Source: Stercorarius parasiticus (Eukaryota; Chordata; Aves; Charadriiformes; Stercorariidae). Taken from it: a stretch of DNA of 64,000 bases. Made by a program: the position numbers and the translations under genes. Of the stretch, positions 53,061 through 64,000 are shown piece after piece (the stretch's first letter is position 1; each line of letters starts with the position of its first letter). Location of the stretch: the NCBI GenBank assembly GCA_013396915.1, contig VWZL01000522.1, positions 124,173-188,172 of the forward strand, written 5' to 3'. The notes beneath the pieces were generated by a model. It had not been told where the DNA came from, did not search any database, and was given only the letters and a program-made list of their open reading frames with translations.

Positions 53061-56000
53061 TTTAGAGACCATGGCTTAGAGCCCAGTCTAGGTTTAGAGT
53101 CAAGACTAGGGCTCTGAGAATGAGAATTCAAGCCATGTAGTAAGTGTGGTGTTCAAAGGGATACCAAAGTAAAGTGAGTGCTTCTACTAGGGCTCTCCCC
53201 TGAGTGATCCTTTGCCTGGGGGACTGGAGTGCCCCATGGATAAGTGCCAGCCTAGGGAGGTGAGGGGTAGGCCCAAGTGGCTCTTAGGCTAGGACAGCGG
53301 AGACCTCAATCAGAGCTTTATACCCCTCTGGCTCCTTCTAAGTTGTATTTCCTGTGCTAAGTGTGGATAGTGTGCATGCCAGCACCAGGCTGGGCACCAC
53401 AGTGCACTGGAAGTGTAACTAGAACCAGAGGTATACTGTGCCTGCACAGTAGCCCTCAATGCCCTGGGGGGGATCCACCCAAGTCAAAGGATTAGGGCTA
53501 TCACTGCTAAAGAGGAAAGAACATGCCATGACTATTTTCCCCTAGCACAACCAGGGTTAACACAATATCAACACCCACTCATTTTTCTTGGGACAGAGCT
53601 ACTCTCCTATGTAAACAGAGATTAAGTTCATTGCATCCTTATAAAGGACCTTGCTATCAAATTGCGTTTAGAATTGCACAGAGGTCTAGGGAGAGGGCAG
53701 AGTTCCCAGTTTCACTAATGAACTTTGTTTTCAAGCCTGCATCTTTTTTTAAAAAAACTTTTCTCTATTTCCCAGAAATGTATTCTGCTTTTCAGCCTTT
53801 AGTATTCATGTCTCATATATCTAGCGTGCTGAGAGACTCCAGTTCATGCTTCTTTACTTCCTGCCCTTGGTAGTTTAACCTCTAGGCGTTCACATTGCTT
53901 TATCACCATCCTTGAACTGTAGTTTTGTGATTCCTTACCTATTGCCAGCCATTTTATATTGCTCTCTGCTGTTCTCAGCATCTTTGGATTCAACATTTCT
54001 GTTACTTCTGTAAAAGGAAGTAACTAAACACCAAGGAACACAGAAGAGGTGACTCTGACGTCAGACTGCATGAATGTTGCTGTGTATTGCAGAGCTGTTG
54101 GAGTGCTAGTTCTTCAGCGTATGTAAAGCTGTGGTCATATGCATTTCTCCTTGTTAGCGAGCTCCTGGCAGTGTCTTGAAAAGCCAGCCCCTTGACAAGA
54201 ATCCCTTTGCTTTGTCCACATTCTGGCTAGAGCATAGTTAAATCAGCCCTGAAGAAAATCAGAAGTTCACTAGTTATCTTTTAAATACTTCCATTTCTTT
54301 TATATCATTTTACTATTGCTGACGCTTTATGGCTGATCAGAGACGCCAAATTACAACCCCAAGAAAAACAAAGCTTCTGTTCTCTTACAAGAACAATATT
54401 TGCAGGATGAGAATTCATGCTGTGCTGTCACAAATGAATAGGCATCAGCTGGGAGCAAGGAGGAGACTGAGGCTAGTTCCAACTTTTAGCCTTGTTAATC
54501 AGGTACTACTGTGACAGTAGTTTTAAAAATGTAGACACCTGTCCTGTGCAGCAAGTAGTCACTGTTAATCCCCACTTTGCTGAATCAGTGAAGAACCACC
54601 AATATAACTGCTTGGACTCAAAAGCAAGTTTCGTCTTTAATTTCATGTGGAAGCTGGCTATTATGGATAGTAGCTCTTAACTATAATAGGACATAAATAT
54701 TATTCTCCGTCGGAAATGATTTCCAGTCCATCATGTGTTTTCAGTGAGACAGATATGTTGTCACTGCCTCTGTTGTGATTATCAGTTCAGCAGTTAACAC
54801 CTTTGATCTCAGTTGACTTCAAGTGTCAACATAAATATAACTGCGATAGGAATTTGCTTTTGGGTTTCTAGTGAGTCGTGGGAAATTAAGTTTATCATTT
54901 GTAAGCTGTGATTTGAGATGGTTCCGTGTTTCTGTTGAACTATTCTGTCATGGCATATTTGCATTTATCAGGAGATACCATTTAACTGTCCAACACATCC
55001 ATGAGGCATGAGCTAAACGTTAACTATAGGTGCAGGGTTATGGTTGAACAGATAAAGCATGTGTTTTTGGATGAGTAAGTGATTACTCAAATCTCCCTTT
55101 TTCTTTCTTCTTATCAATGCCTTTTTAGTTCATATTCCAGGACTCCTGCTGGGCTGTGACTGTACTTCAACTTGTTTCTCAGAAAAGCCCCTAAAAGTTG
55201 GCTCAGTTGCCTAAAGGGTCCTTCATAGTACAGGCAGCTCTTTCGGTCTCAGCGGGTTTCTTTCTCTCTGATTGTTCATTTAAAGTAACATTCCCAAAGC
55301 CTTTATTCCAGGTCCTTGCGTGGGCTCCTCCTTCAGGGATCAAGATGCTGCAGACAGGAGGGTGTTAAAGGGGAGTGGGTTTCAGTAGAAGTATTAGTGC
55401 TGCTTTGAGAGTGGCTTTTTCCTCGTAACCTTATTGCCTTGGATTCACAGAAGGTGCAGCAGGAGGTGGCAGGCCTGACAGCACAGAGTCCTGTCAAACA
55501 GAGAAGAGACAGTGTTTCTTTCAGGTCAAATACAGCTACTTTGACAGGTCCTATTTTTCTAAAGCGGAGACTTGCCACTGTTATTCCACTGCTGGAATGA
55601 CAGCACTCTAGGGGCCCCAGGCTGAAGAGCCTGAAGGGATGCAGCACAGTGAAGATGTGGACTGTTTCTCTATAAATTCAAGCATAACCAGGTGGGTTCA
55701 GAGGCACTGGAACATGACGGTTGTGTTGGCAAACTTGCCAGCACATTTCTAATAATGAGTTTGGCCTGTTCCAACCAGCAATTTCCTCAAACATATCCTG
55801 GGTGTGGGTTGGCAGTTATGGAAGTCAAGGAAGTAGTCTCAAAAGGCAGATTGCTGCAGCCATTTGGTTTTAGAACTAACCTGGACATGGCTGCTCTGTA
55901 CCGGCTGACTTCCATGTGCCCAGTTAATGTTCTACTATACATGTTATCATAGAGCCCAGAACGAACCAAGTCTCAGCTCATGTTCAAGCAGTGCTCGATG

Positions 56001-59000
56001 CTGATGGAGTGATAGCCGTTGGGTCTTTTAAGTGGGTCACTCCCACTCTTTCTTCATCTCCAGATCCAGAAACTGGTCTTCTAATAGGGCCTAAAGGAGT
56101 CACAAGATTGCTTTTGAGGCTTCAAAAAGGAAATACAATTTTGCAGATACTAAGGCAATAGTTAATTGTTAGGGATAGCTCATTGTTGCGTAATACTTAA
56201 GCTGCTTTATTGTGGTGCTATGGCTTTTGGAATTGTAACAGCATTAAAAAGCAGATGAAAACCAAGCAGTTTCCTTAATTTTCAAATAAACAATAAGTTT
56301 TTATGTATTCAGTGTTTTGCTCTGAAAACCTTCAGCATCCAGTAAGTCAGAAGCTGGATGAAATTAGAGAGCTTCATGAAACTAAATTCTCAAGGGCTAC
56401 CAGATATAAAGACTGCACTTGTTGCTCAGGAATTTTCTGAGTTGCAAGTATTTGGAGGCTGGGAGCGCATTTAGGGGAAAAATCACTACATGTTCATTGC
56501 TATAATCTTCCTGCTATAGTCTTCCCTGGGCATCCACTGTATCCACTGGGATACTGAGCTATGAGACTCTCGGTTCGATCCATCTGTCTGTTTTTGTGTT
56601 CTTATGTAAATATAGTCAACATCTAAACCTGTTGTTTAGAAATGGTGGAAACTGAATGCAAGGAAATGAGACATATTCTTCAGATGAAACAGTATATATG
56701 ACCATGAAACCAGGACAGGGCTGCACTAAATGTCTTTACATTAGAATGTTGAACTCTTTCATTTTTTTTTTAAATATTTTTTCTCTTTCTAAGCAATGTC
56801 AGGAGAGCAGAGAAGTTTTCTGAATATAAGCACTTTTGCTTTTACTGAGTTTATATTTTCAAAATGGCTGTTTGTTTGGCTTTGAATAAACAAACCTCAA
56901 AACACTGTGTTGGGCAATCTTGGCCACTAATGTGTGTGTGATGTATGTGTTTATGTGTGTGTCCAACACTGTTCAGGCTGACTAAATTTCAGTGTCAGGC
57001 AAGGAAATATAAAACGTGTACAGTCTGCTGAGGGACTGGGCTTGCTCTGTAGCAAATGTCAGATCTTGAGGAAGAAGCAGAAAAGGGGAAGTCCGACTTG
57101 GCTCCAAGACTAATAAGTGGCACCTTTTTAGCACTTGACATGAAAATACAGAATGACATCCAGGAACTGAGCATCACTTGTCTCTTCTCAGTCACCCCAG
57201 GCTGGGGAGAGTGGGAACAGGCAAATGAAGGAAAGAAAAGTGGTGATTGCCTTTTGGCGGGAGCAAAGAGCCTGCTGAGGGTTGAGTCCAGAAGCAGCGT
57301 TTCTTTTGGACTTGGGGTACTCCTTGGTGATGGCTACCTGGGTTTGAAGGACTATGTTTCCTCATTCCAGATGCTGGGCAGAGCTACTGAAATAAAAGAA
57401 ATGCCCCCGTGGCAGGGGCATGGCCAGGAGGGAGTTACCAGGGAGGGAGTGGCCCCAGGCACCAAGTGACAAAAAAAAGAGATGAAATTTTAATAATAAG
57501 GCACTGCTCGTGCTTTTGGGCAACCCAGAGGATGTCCGTAACCAATTATGGATTCCACATGGGTTTGGGGACTGCATGCTTTATGGCGGTGGTATTGCTA
57601 TGCAGCACTCGAGGCTGCACCAGGGATTGCCAGCTGGCAAGGTTGTGTGTACATGATGTGGATCTCAGGAAAGCAGCATGGAGGAGGACAGATGCTGTCT
57701 ATGTGATGCGAGCACCTGCAGTCACCTGATAGGAGAGCTGTGGACCTCAACCCTCTGTAATTCATCCTGGGGCCTGAAGTGACAGAAAGATTGGTCACTA
57801 CTGGTGTACAGCATCCAAAACACTGCCTGAACTAAGTACTAAAAGTGGAAGTATTGTGAAAGCTGCTGGTGCAGACAGGGAAGAGGGCCAGAAAGGAAAC
57901 CAAGATACAATCAGCCCCATGCCTGTGGCACCTGGAGTTGGCTTTTAGCTTCTTGATTTCCAGAGAGGATGGTGTGTGAGGCTGAAGGACCAAGTCCATT
58001 TCCTTTTTGTTTCAGCGCCATTCTGACTGCTAGCATGAAGCTCTGGAGATGCACGCCAAGATCCTCTTTCTGTGCTACAAAGCTTTCAAATTAATTTAAT
58101 TTTCATTAAAATAGTAACCCCTGACCAGTCACTGCTGGAAGTCCTTTAATCTGCAGCAGACAAAACCCAGATGTTTCTGTGTGCATTATTTACTTTATGG
58201 CCTTTCTACACTGACCCTGGTGCACCATGTAGAAACTGGTCTGTTTTTCTTTTGTTAAATGCTGCTGCTCCCATCTGCGAGCAGCTTGGCTTTTTATGCA
58301 AAAAAAAACCCAAAAACCAACAAAAAACCGAACATCTCTAGGTTTTCTTCAGTCAACTTTTTTCCACCTTTCTTTTGATGACTTCTGTGGAAGTCTGTGC
58401 ATTACTAGCTTAGGGTTTGAATCCAGAGAAGGCTTGTGGGGAGTAAAGCAGAATTAAAGCAAAGAGATGAAATATAGTTCTGGTATAGCTACTGCCACAT
58501 GATTTGGAAAGGGACTATGTCATTGTTGGGACTTTGATTTCTTTACGCAGCAGGAGCCTTGCTCAGGACTGTATTTTTTAATGTTTGCTGTTGCACTGTT
58601 CCACTTCCCAAGAGCTCTCTCATGGGATTCGCCGGAGGTGGCAGGTGCCGAGCTGTATTTACTGCTCTAAATGTTTCTGTGTTCCATATCGCTACTTTTT
58701 CCATTTGTACTATCTATAGTTAACAGGTGTATAGGTTCTTGCTGTCTCTGAAAGAATATTCAGCATGTATTTATCAGCTCAGATATATTTGGACATGTTC
58801 CAACATTGTCTTGGCAATCCTGTAGTACTATGCATAGCATTCCATACAGCATTCACCAGCATAAGTGCTGGTGTGAGTAGCCAGTCCAGATTTTGGATAT
58901 AAAAAAAGGGAGGAAAAGGGAGGGCTTACGAAGATTGCAACTGTCTAGAATTTATTGCTGATAATAACTTACTTTCATTTTCCAATTTGATAAGCTGAAA

Positions 59001-59250
59001 ATGTCTTACTCCAATATGACAAGAAAACTAACCATCTGTTGTGCAAAGAAAGGTCTTAAAATTAAATACACAATTTAGAAAAGAAGGGAAGAACATACAT
59101 GAAATTCTGAAAACACCTTATTCTCTTGAAATAAAAATATGTAGCACTCATCCAGCTCAGCTCAGATATTCTTACACTACGTATTTAACATCAACAAAGA
59201 TTAATATTCCAATTCTGAATGTGGGGAGGCAGGGGTTTTTTCCATTCCCA

Positions 59251-59274
59251 TTGCTCATTCTCATGAATGAGCAA
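59251..59274. repeat. Perfect 10-bp hairpin, 4-base loop
   Basis: ttgctcattc, loop tcat, gaatgagcaa in the intergenic region. Confidence 0.9.
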
Positions 59275-60701
59275 CAGTTGAATATTTGCAGTTTCTACCC
59301 CACGTTCCAGCTGAGTAAATTCTGGGACTATAATATCAGTGTGTCCCTAGAGGAAAGGGTGTAAAATTTTGAAGGAAGAAAGAAGCCATTTGTAGTGATC
59401 ACTGTGTGGGAAAGTGGTTAAGGATAAATAGTAGAACAGCTCCAAAGGGAATTGTGCAAGAGCCTGGAAACACCATTTCTTGAAAGGATTTGAACACTGG
59501 GGAATTTCCAAAGTAAAACAGCAGTGAAAGATGAGCAGGGAAAAAGGACAGAAAAAAACCTCCAGAAGACTGAATTTCTCCCTTCCTGCATGCTGCTCCT
59601 CCACTTTCTGGTGAAGAAAGCAAACACTTTCTTGTATTCTTGCACAAGAAAAGGGTTGTTTCACATGAGCTCCCAGGACCATTCAGAAGGAAAGGAAGTC
59701 ACTATGAAGCAATGCTGTTATCCCTGGGACCATGACAGAGCTATGAGACTATGTCTGTGTTTGCACAATCAGCAATAACCCTCTTTTTTTTGCACCAGGA
59801 CATGGCATGGGCTGTTTGTGGAGCTGCTTTTTTCCTTTTGTCAGCCTCTTCATTGCTTTTCTTGTGAACTATGTGAGGATCACAAGGGCAGTTAAAAACC
59901 TGCTCTTACCCCCTTCCCATGCAGAGAAACTCAGCTTGCACTGTTTTGCTTATGCACTGGTTCTCGTGAGATCCTTATTGACTTCCAGCACTCACACATC
60001 TGGCTTGTATTTCCAGGACTTACCCTTCCCAAAGAGCTGGAAGTGCGGCAGGGAGAGGGCAGCAGCGCTGAGTGCTTAGGCTGTGTTTAAGCTGGGACTC
60101 ATGGGAGGGGAGTCTATGGCAAGTGTGAGTCTCTCCAGCAGCTTGTGGCTTCCCAGGGGCACGTCCTGGTCCCTTCCTACCCTTTCTGCACCAGCTGCAC
60201 AGGTTCTCCCTCCTTCCCCCTTTCAGCACCAGCTATGATGCTGGTGGATGTCACTGGCTCCAGATGAAATGGTGGTAGGAAACTGCAAAACTCCAGTGGG
60301 GATGCTGTGTATATGCTCTCGTTTCTCGGGAAGAGCTGCAGGGGTAGGCAGAGAAGGGGCCTGCTGTCTCCAGGGGGAAGTGGGATCTGTTTGGCTCTGT
60401 CTGTTCTCTGATTAAGCATTCCTGCTCCTTTTGGAGAGGAGATGAAATCCAGATGTCTTTATTCTTGACTCAAAGATTTCAATGTGGCTAAGCACTTTGG
60501 AAATGCTCGCTGTGCAACAGTAGAGCTCTGTCATTTACCTGGGAATCCCAGAAAAGCCTGGTCTCATTTTCTTTTCAGTTCTCATTTAGGGGATTTTTTA
60601 AAAAATATTTCCCCTCCTTGCTCCTCTTTCTGAGAGGATGAGGTTGTTTTCAGATGGTCTCTTAAGACAAAAGTCCCTATTGTTTCTATGTATCAAGAAC
60701 T

Positions 60702-60737
60702 TAAAAAAAAAAACAAACAAAAAACAAAAAAAAAAGG
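60702..60737. repeat. A-rich tract
   Basis: Nearly pure A with C interruptions (aaaaaaaaaaacaaacaaaa...). Could be the tail of a lost retrocopy, but no parent sequence is recognised to its left. Confidence 0.75.
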
Positions 60738-60897
60738 AAAGAGTTGTACTAGCTGCACAAAAAACCTAATGCAGACATAATATCACAATTGCTTGAGGCT
60801 CAGTATGTGCAGCCTATGGAGTGCTTGCCCTCTATCTCCTGCATGGTGTTAGCATGTATCGGCTGACTGCGTGAGGCAGGAGCATGGACCAGGGACC

Positions 60898-60915
60898 NNN
60901 NNNNNNNNNNNNNNN
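60898..60915. other. Assembly gap or undetermined bases (18 N)
   Basis: Run of N in a G/A-rich context; single N also at 3141 and 24162. Any frame crossing it is unreliable. Confidence 0.98.
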
Positions 60916-62521
60916 GGCAGGGGGTGGGAGAGGGGGGGATATTTGGTGGGGAGAGTCCCTGCTTTGTGGAGATGCAGTTAGGAACCAGGGTGATAGGGGC
61001 TGGAGAAGCAGGTAGGGGGCTTAGGAGAGGACACAGAGGCAAGCCTGTGGGTTTTGCCAGTATTTAGTCATTTACATACATCCCTCTCCACCATGAAGAA
61101 CAGCCCGGCCCAGCTCCAAGCCCAGGTCTTTCAGCCTCCCCTGGCAATGAGTGTACTGAAACCAGAGGAGTTTCCAAAGCCTCTGTGTGAGGTTAAAGAG
61201 GACAGCTCAAGCTGACCTAAGGATTCACCACTGCCCAGGCAGGGAGATACCTCTGTATTTCCCATCTGCACTTGTTGCACCTCCTATCACTAGGAATTTT
61301 ACTTTTAACAGGCTCCTTTTGTTCAACTCTTGAGCTCCCAGGGCTCAGCTCTCATGGCAGATCGCATTATTTCAGGGGCTGCCTGAAATAGAGGAAAATA
61401 ACTTCCCTTGATCTGCTAACCACACTCCTGAAGGAGTTCAGTATCTGCCAGTCAGGTTTGCAGCGTAAGCATGTTGTGGCACATGGTCAGCCAGGCTCCT
61501 GCTGCAAGCCCAGGCCCTTCACAAGAGAGCCTGTGCTGAGCATGGTGTTATTGTGCCCAGGGGCAGACCTTTGCGCAGCTCTTTACCAAATTTCATGAGG
61601 TTTTTCTGTTCAAGATCATCAAGGTCCCTGTGGATGATGCTCTGCTGCTCATCCTGTCAGCCACTCCCCTTAATTTAGTTTTAGCCAGAGATTTGATGAG
61701 AGTGAATTTTTGTCCTCATTGTTTTCCTTTTTGACTTTCCAACTGTGTTTCAACCAGCACACCCTTTTCAGTGTCTTGGCATTAAAGAGCTCAATATTTG
61801 GGTATGTTGCTTTCTTCACTCTGTGAAGATCCTGGCAAAATCATGCATCAGCTTCCTCAGCTGATCTGCTTCCCGCATACATTCAGAGTGGCTCGTGCTG
61901 CCTTGTGCTGTGCTCTGTGCAGACAAAGGGGCCTCCAGGCTGCACAGGACCCAGCGAGCAAACCCCGATCCGGGCAACTCTTGAACTGAGCATGACATTG
62001 AACCATTATTCCACTGATTGTGGCTCACTGAGATCTTATAAAGCATACGATGGCAGCTGTGTAGGTTTATACATATAGGTACATGTGCATTTAACTACAA
62101 ATATGTTATATTTAGTACTTGCAGTGAGTTTAGTACTTTCATGTGGGTTAAAACCCTCCACGGATATCCTTTGGTGTCACTATCATAATACTTTGGCCTA
62201 ATTTCGTCAATACAGAGTTCAGACAGAGTTTACTGTTGGTGTCTTTGGATGCACACAAAGCTCCCTTTTGTTTTCTAGTGTCAGTACTTTCGGCTGCTAT
62301 AGTAATTGTATTAATGAGGTTTAGTCTTTAAGAAAATATTTCCTGCTGGATTTGCTCCAGAAGAGCACTCAAGAGTTAAAGACTGAGTCAGAAGGTTTCA
62401 CTGTTAATCTAATCTTGAGCGTAGCTGCACTGTAATAGAAAGAATAAAATGCTGATGCTGTGCCTGGATATGCTCATCAAATAAAGTTAATGGAGAAGAG
62501 TTTCCCTTGAGCAGTGGTCTG

Positions 62522-62577
62522 TGCCACGGCTCAAGCCACGGCTAAAGCCACGGCTTTACCCATTAAGTAAAGCCGTG
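62522..62577. repeat. Tandem GCCACGGCT units plus 11-bp hairpin
   Basis: Three GCCACGGCT units (starting about 62523, 62535 and 62547) lie at 12-bp spacing. The last forms a perfect stem CACGGCTTTAC / GTAAAGCCGTG (62549-62559 and 62567-62577) with a 7-base loop. Confidence 0.9.
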
Positions 62578-64000
62578 CAGATAATTGACTTTCAATGTGT
62601 TGATCAAACTGAAGAATAGACAATGTTTAGGTTTGGGTTCAACAGAGCATTTCTTTCAGGCATTACTTTGTAACCAGCAGGAAAGTTAACCAAGGAAAAT
62701 TCAACAAAGATATAGGAGTCCCTGAGATTCTGCTGGGTCCTTTTTTAGATTTCAGTGATGTGAGAAATGGTGCGTGTCCTGCAACCGTCCTGCTCAAGTG
62801 CTTTCGCTTTGTTCGTGCTTGGAGCCCACAAAGAAAGAGCTCTCTCAGTGTGAAACTGAAAGTTAGTGTGGCTGAGGAAAAGAGTCCCAGAGTAGTGTTG
62901 GACTCTCAAGACGTAGGGTTACCCACTCACAGTCATCTGTTACTGCCCTGCTGCTGCACTCCTAACACATGGCACTGCTTGTGATCATCCTCAAACTCTT
63001 TCAGGACTTGTAGGAAGAATCTGTGTAACCAATACAGCTGCAGCCAGAAGTGTGTTTTCAAGATTTAAGATGAAATATCGCCAAGTTTCTCAGCTGGAAC
63101 CAGGAGAGTTGTTCCCTGGCATTCTTTGAAATTAACAGGAAAACAAAAAAGCCTTGATTCAGAAGGTACTTAAATGTTAATCTCAGTGGAACTTAAGTCC
63201 ATGAGTAATTTTAGAGTATGTTTCCCTTTCTGATTTCAATAGAAAAAGAAGGAGAGTTTAGTTTTCCTGCGTCAGAGGAGTTTATAGGCTTCACTTTCAT
63301 CCTGAATTCTGAGAAATAACAGAAGAGAGAGAGACATGAGTGAGAAGTTATTAAAAATTTCCGGTTTCTGAGTATCTGTTTTTTCAGATGTCTGAAAACT
63401 ATAGAAACTTGATTTTTGTGGGAGCCCTTGATAAAGAAAACTTGTTTGTGTGCAAAGGAAAACAATGTGCAAAGGTTAGTATTTCTCAGTTTCTGAAAAG
63501 TTGTACTGAGACAAATGGATCATGAGCACCAAAATCTGTGGAACTCACAGCCATGTCTCTTAGAAGATTTGAACAATAAATTCCCAGCACATTGCCTATA
63601 TTTTTATGATTTGATTATCATATAGAGACAACTGATATTCCTGGGTTATAAATAAACATGACTGGAGGAGATGATGAATGGTGTATGAAATACATCCAGT
63701 TTGGCTTTTGGTTGCATTCTCTTGGAAACTTTCTTAGACTCTTGTCCAACTGTTTGAACAATTTAGAGTTGGGAAATGCAAAATGCATTTCTTATTTATT
63801 ACAATAAGAGCTTGGTGACTGTAGACAGTGCTCTGCAAGCAAACACCAGCAGAAAGAGGCATTCTCTTGAGTATGTTGCAATGTAATTTGGACAGCGTAA
63901 AGACAAAGGCAAAGGAGGATGCTTAGGACACTAGCATGAGAATGCCTCATGAGTTTGGTGTAAGTTTAGGGTTCTTTTAGTTTATATTTTTAGAAGATGA

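Larger units (their letters stand above)
53061..64000. other. Intergenic region, no recognised gene
   Basis: About 11 kb. Frames such as 57056-57469 (137 codons, +) have no recognisable domain. It holds A-rich tracts near 58,300 and 60,702, TG-rich patches near 56,930-56,962, two hairpin structures and an N run. Enhancers or a non-coding RNA could lie here but cannot be seen from sequence alone. Confidence 0.65.

Noticed and set aside
57056..57469. 137-codon + strand frame in the intergenic region
   Set aside because: No recognised homology, no promoter or splice signals; within chance length for 20 kb.
60800..61042. - strand frame crossing the N run
   Set aside because: The translation includes undetermined residues and has no homology.

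Overview
This window is nuclear DNA from a vertebrate, almost certainly a bird. It holds two intron-containing genes with GT-AG splicing, a CpG-island promoter, and three fragments with the typical 3' end of avian CR1 LINEs (the 'ggttggaagggacct...catctagttccaaccccc' type core and ATTCTATGATTCT end). Gene identities come from reading spliced exons and comparing them with remembered vertebrate proteins; no search was run.

Region 1 (1-24,760, + strand): MED15 (PCQAP/ARC105), the glutamine-rich tail subunit of Mediator. Sixteen coding exons can be joined in frame (1343 to stop at 23387), giving 770 codons. About 23 N-terminal codons and the first exon lie left of the window. The order is: remainder of the KIX domain, a Gly/Met/Pro linker, two large poly-Q exons, a Gln/Ala exon, a 40-codon cassette, a Ser/Pro region, and the conserved C-terminal Mediator-binding half.

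Region 2 (24,740-43,840, - strand): SMPD4 (neutral sphingomyelinase 3), converging on MED15. Nineteen coding exons join in frame to exactly 827 codons plus stop, from ATG at 43725 to TGA at 25741. It ends in two hydrophobic segments. Intron 5 carries both diagnostic signals of a U12-type (minor spliceosome) intron. The two genes meet tail to tail around a 12-bp palindromic AATAAATTTATT, which reads as a poly(A) signal on both strands.

Region 3 (43,590-44,050): CpG-island promoter of SMPD4 with an X-box-like site and two inverted YY1 cores. It looks able to fire divergently to the right, but no conserved protein is recognisable there.

Region 4 (44,300-64,000): about 20 kb with no recognisable coding gene. 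It contains a CR1 fragment, a possible MIR-like fragment, several perfect hairpins (the most striking an 18-bp stem at 45709-45750), a small tandem/inverted array near 62,522, A-rich tracts and an 18-base run of N.

The most notable observations are the U12-type intron in SMPD4, the palindromic poly(A) signal shared by the convergent genes, a MED15 exon that begins with a perfect splice donor (recursive-splicing signature), and the unexplained hairpins in the intergenic region.
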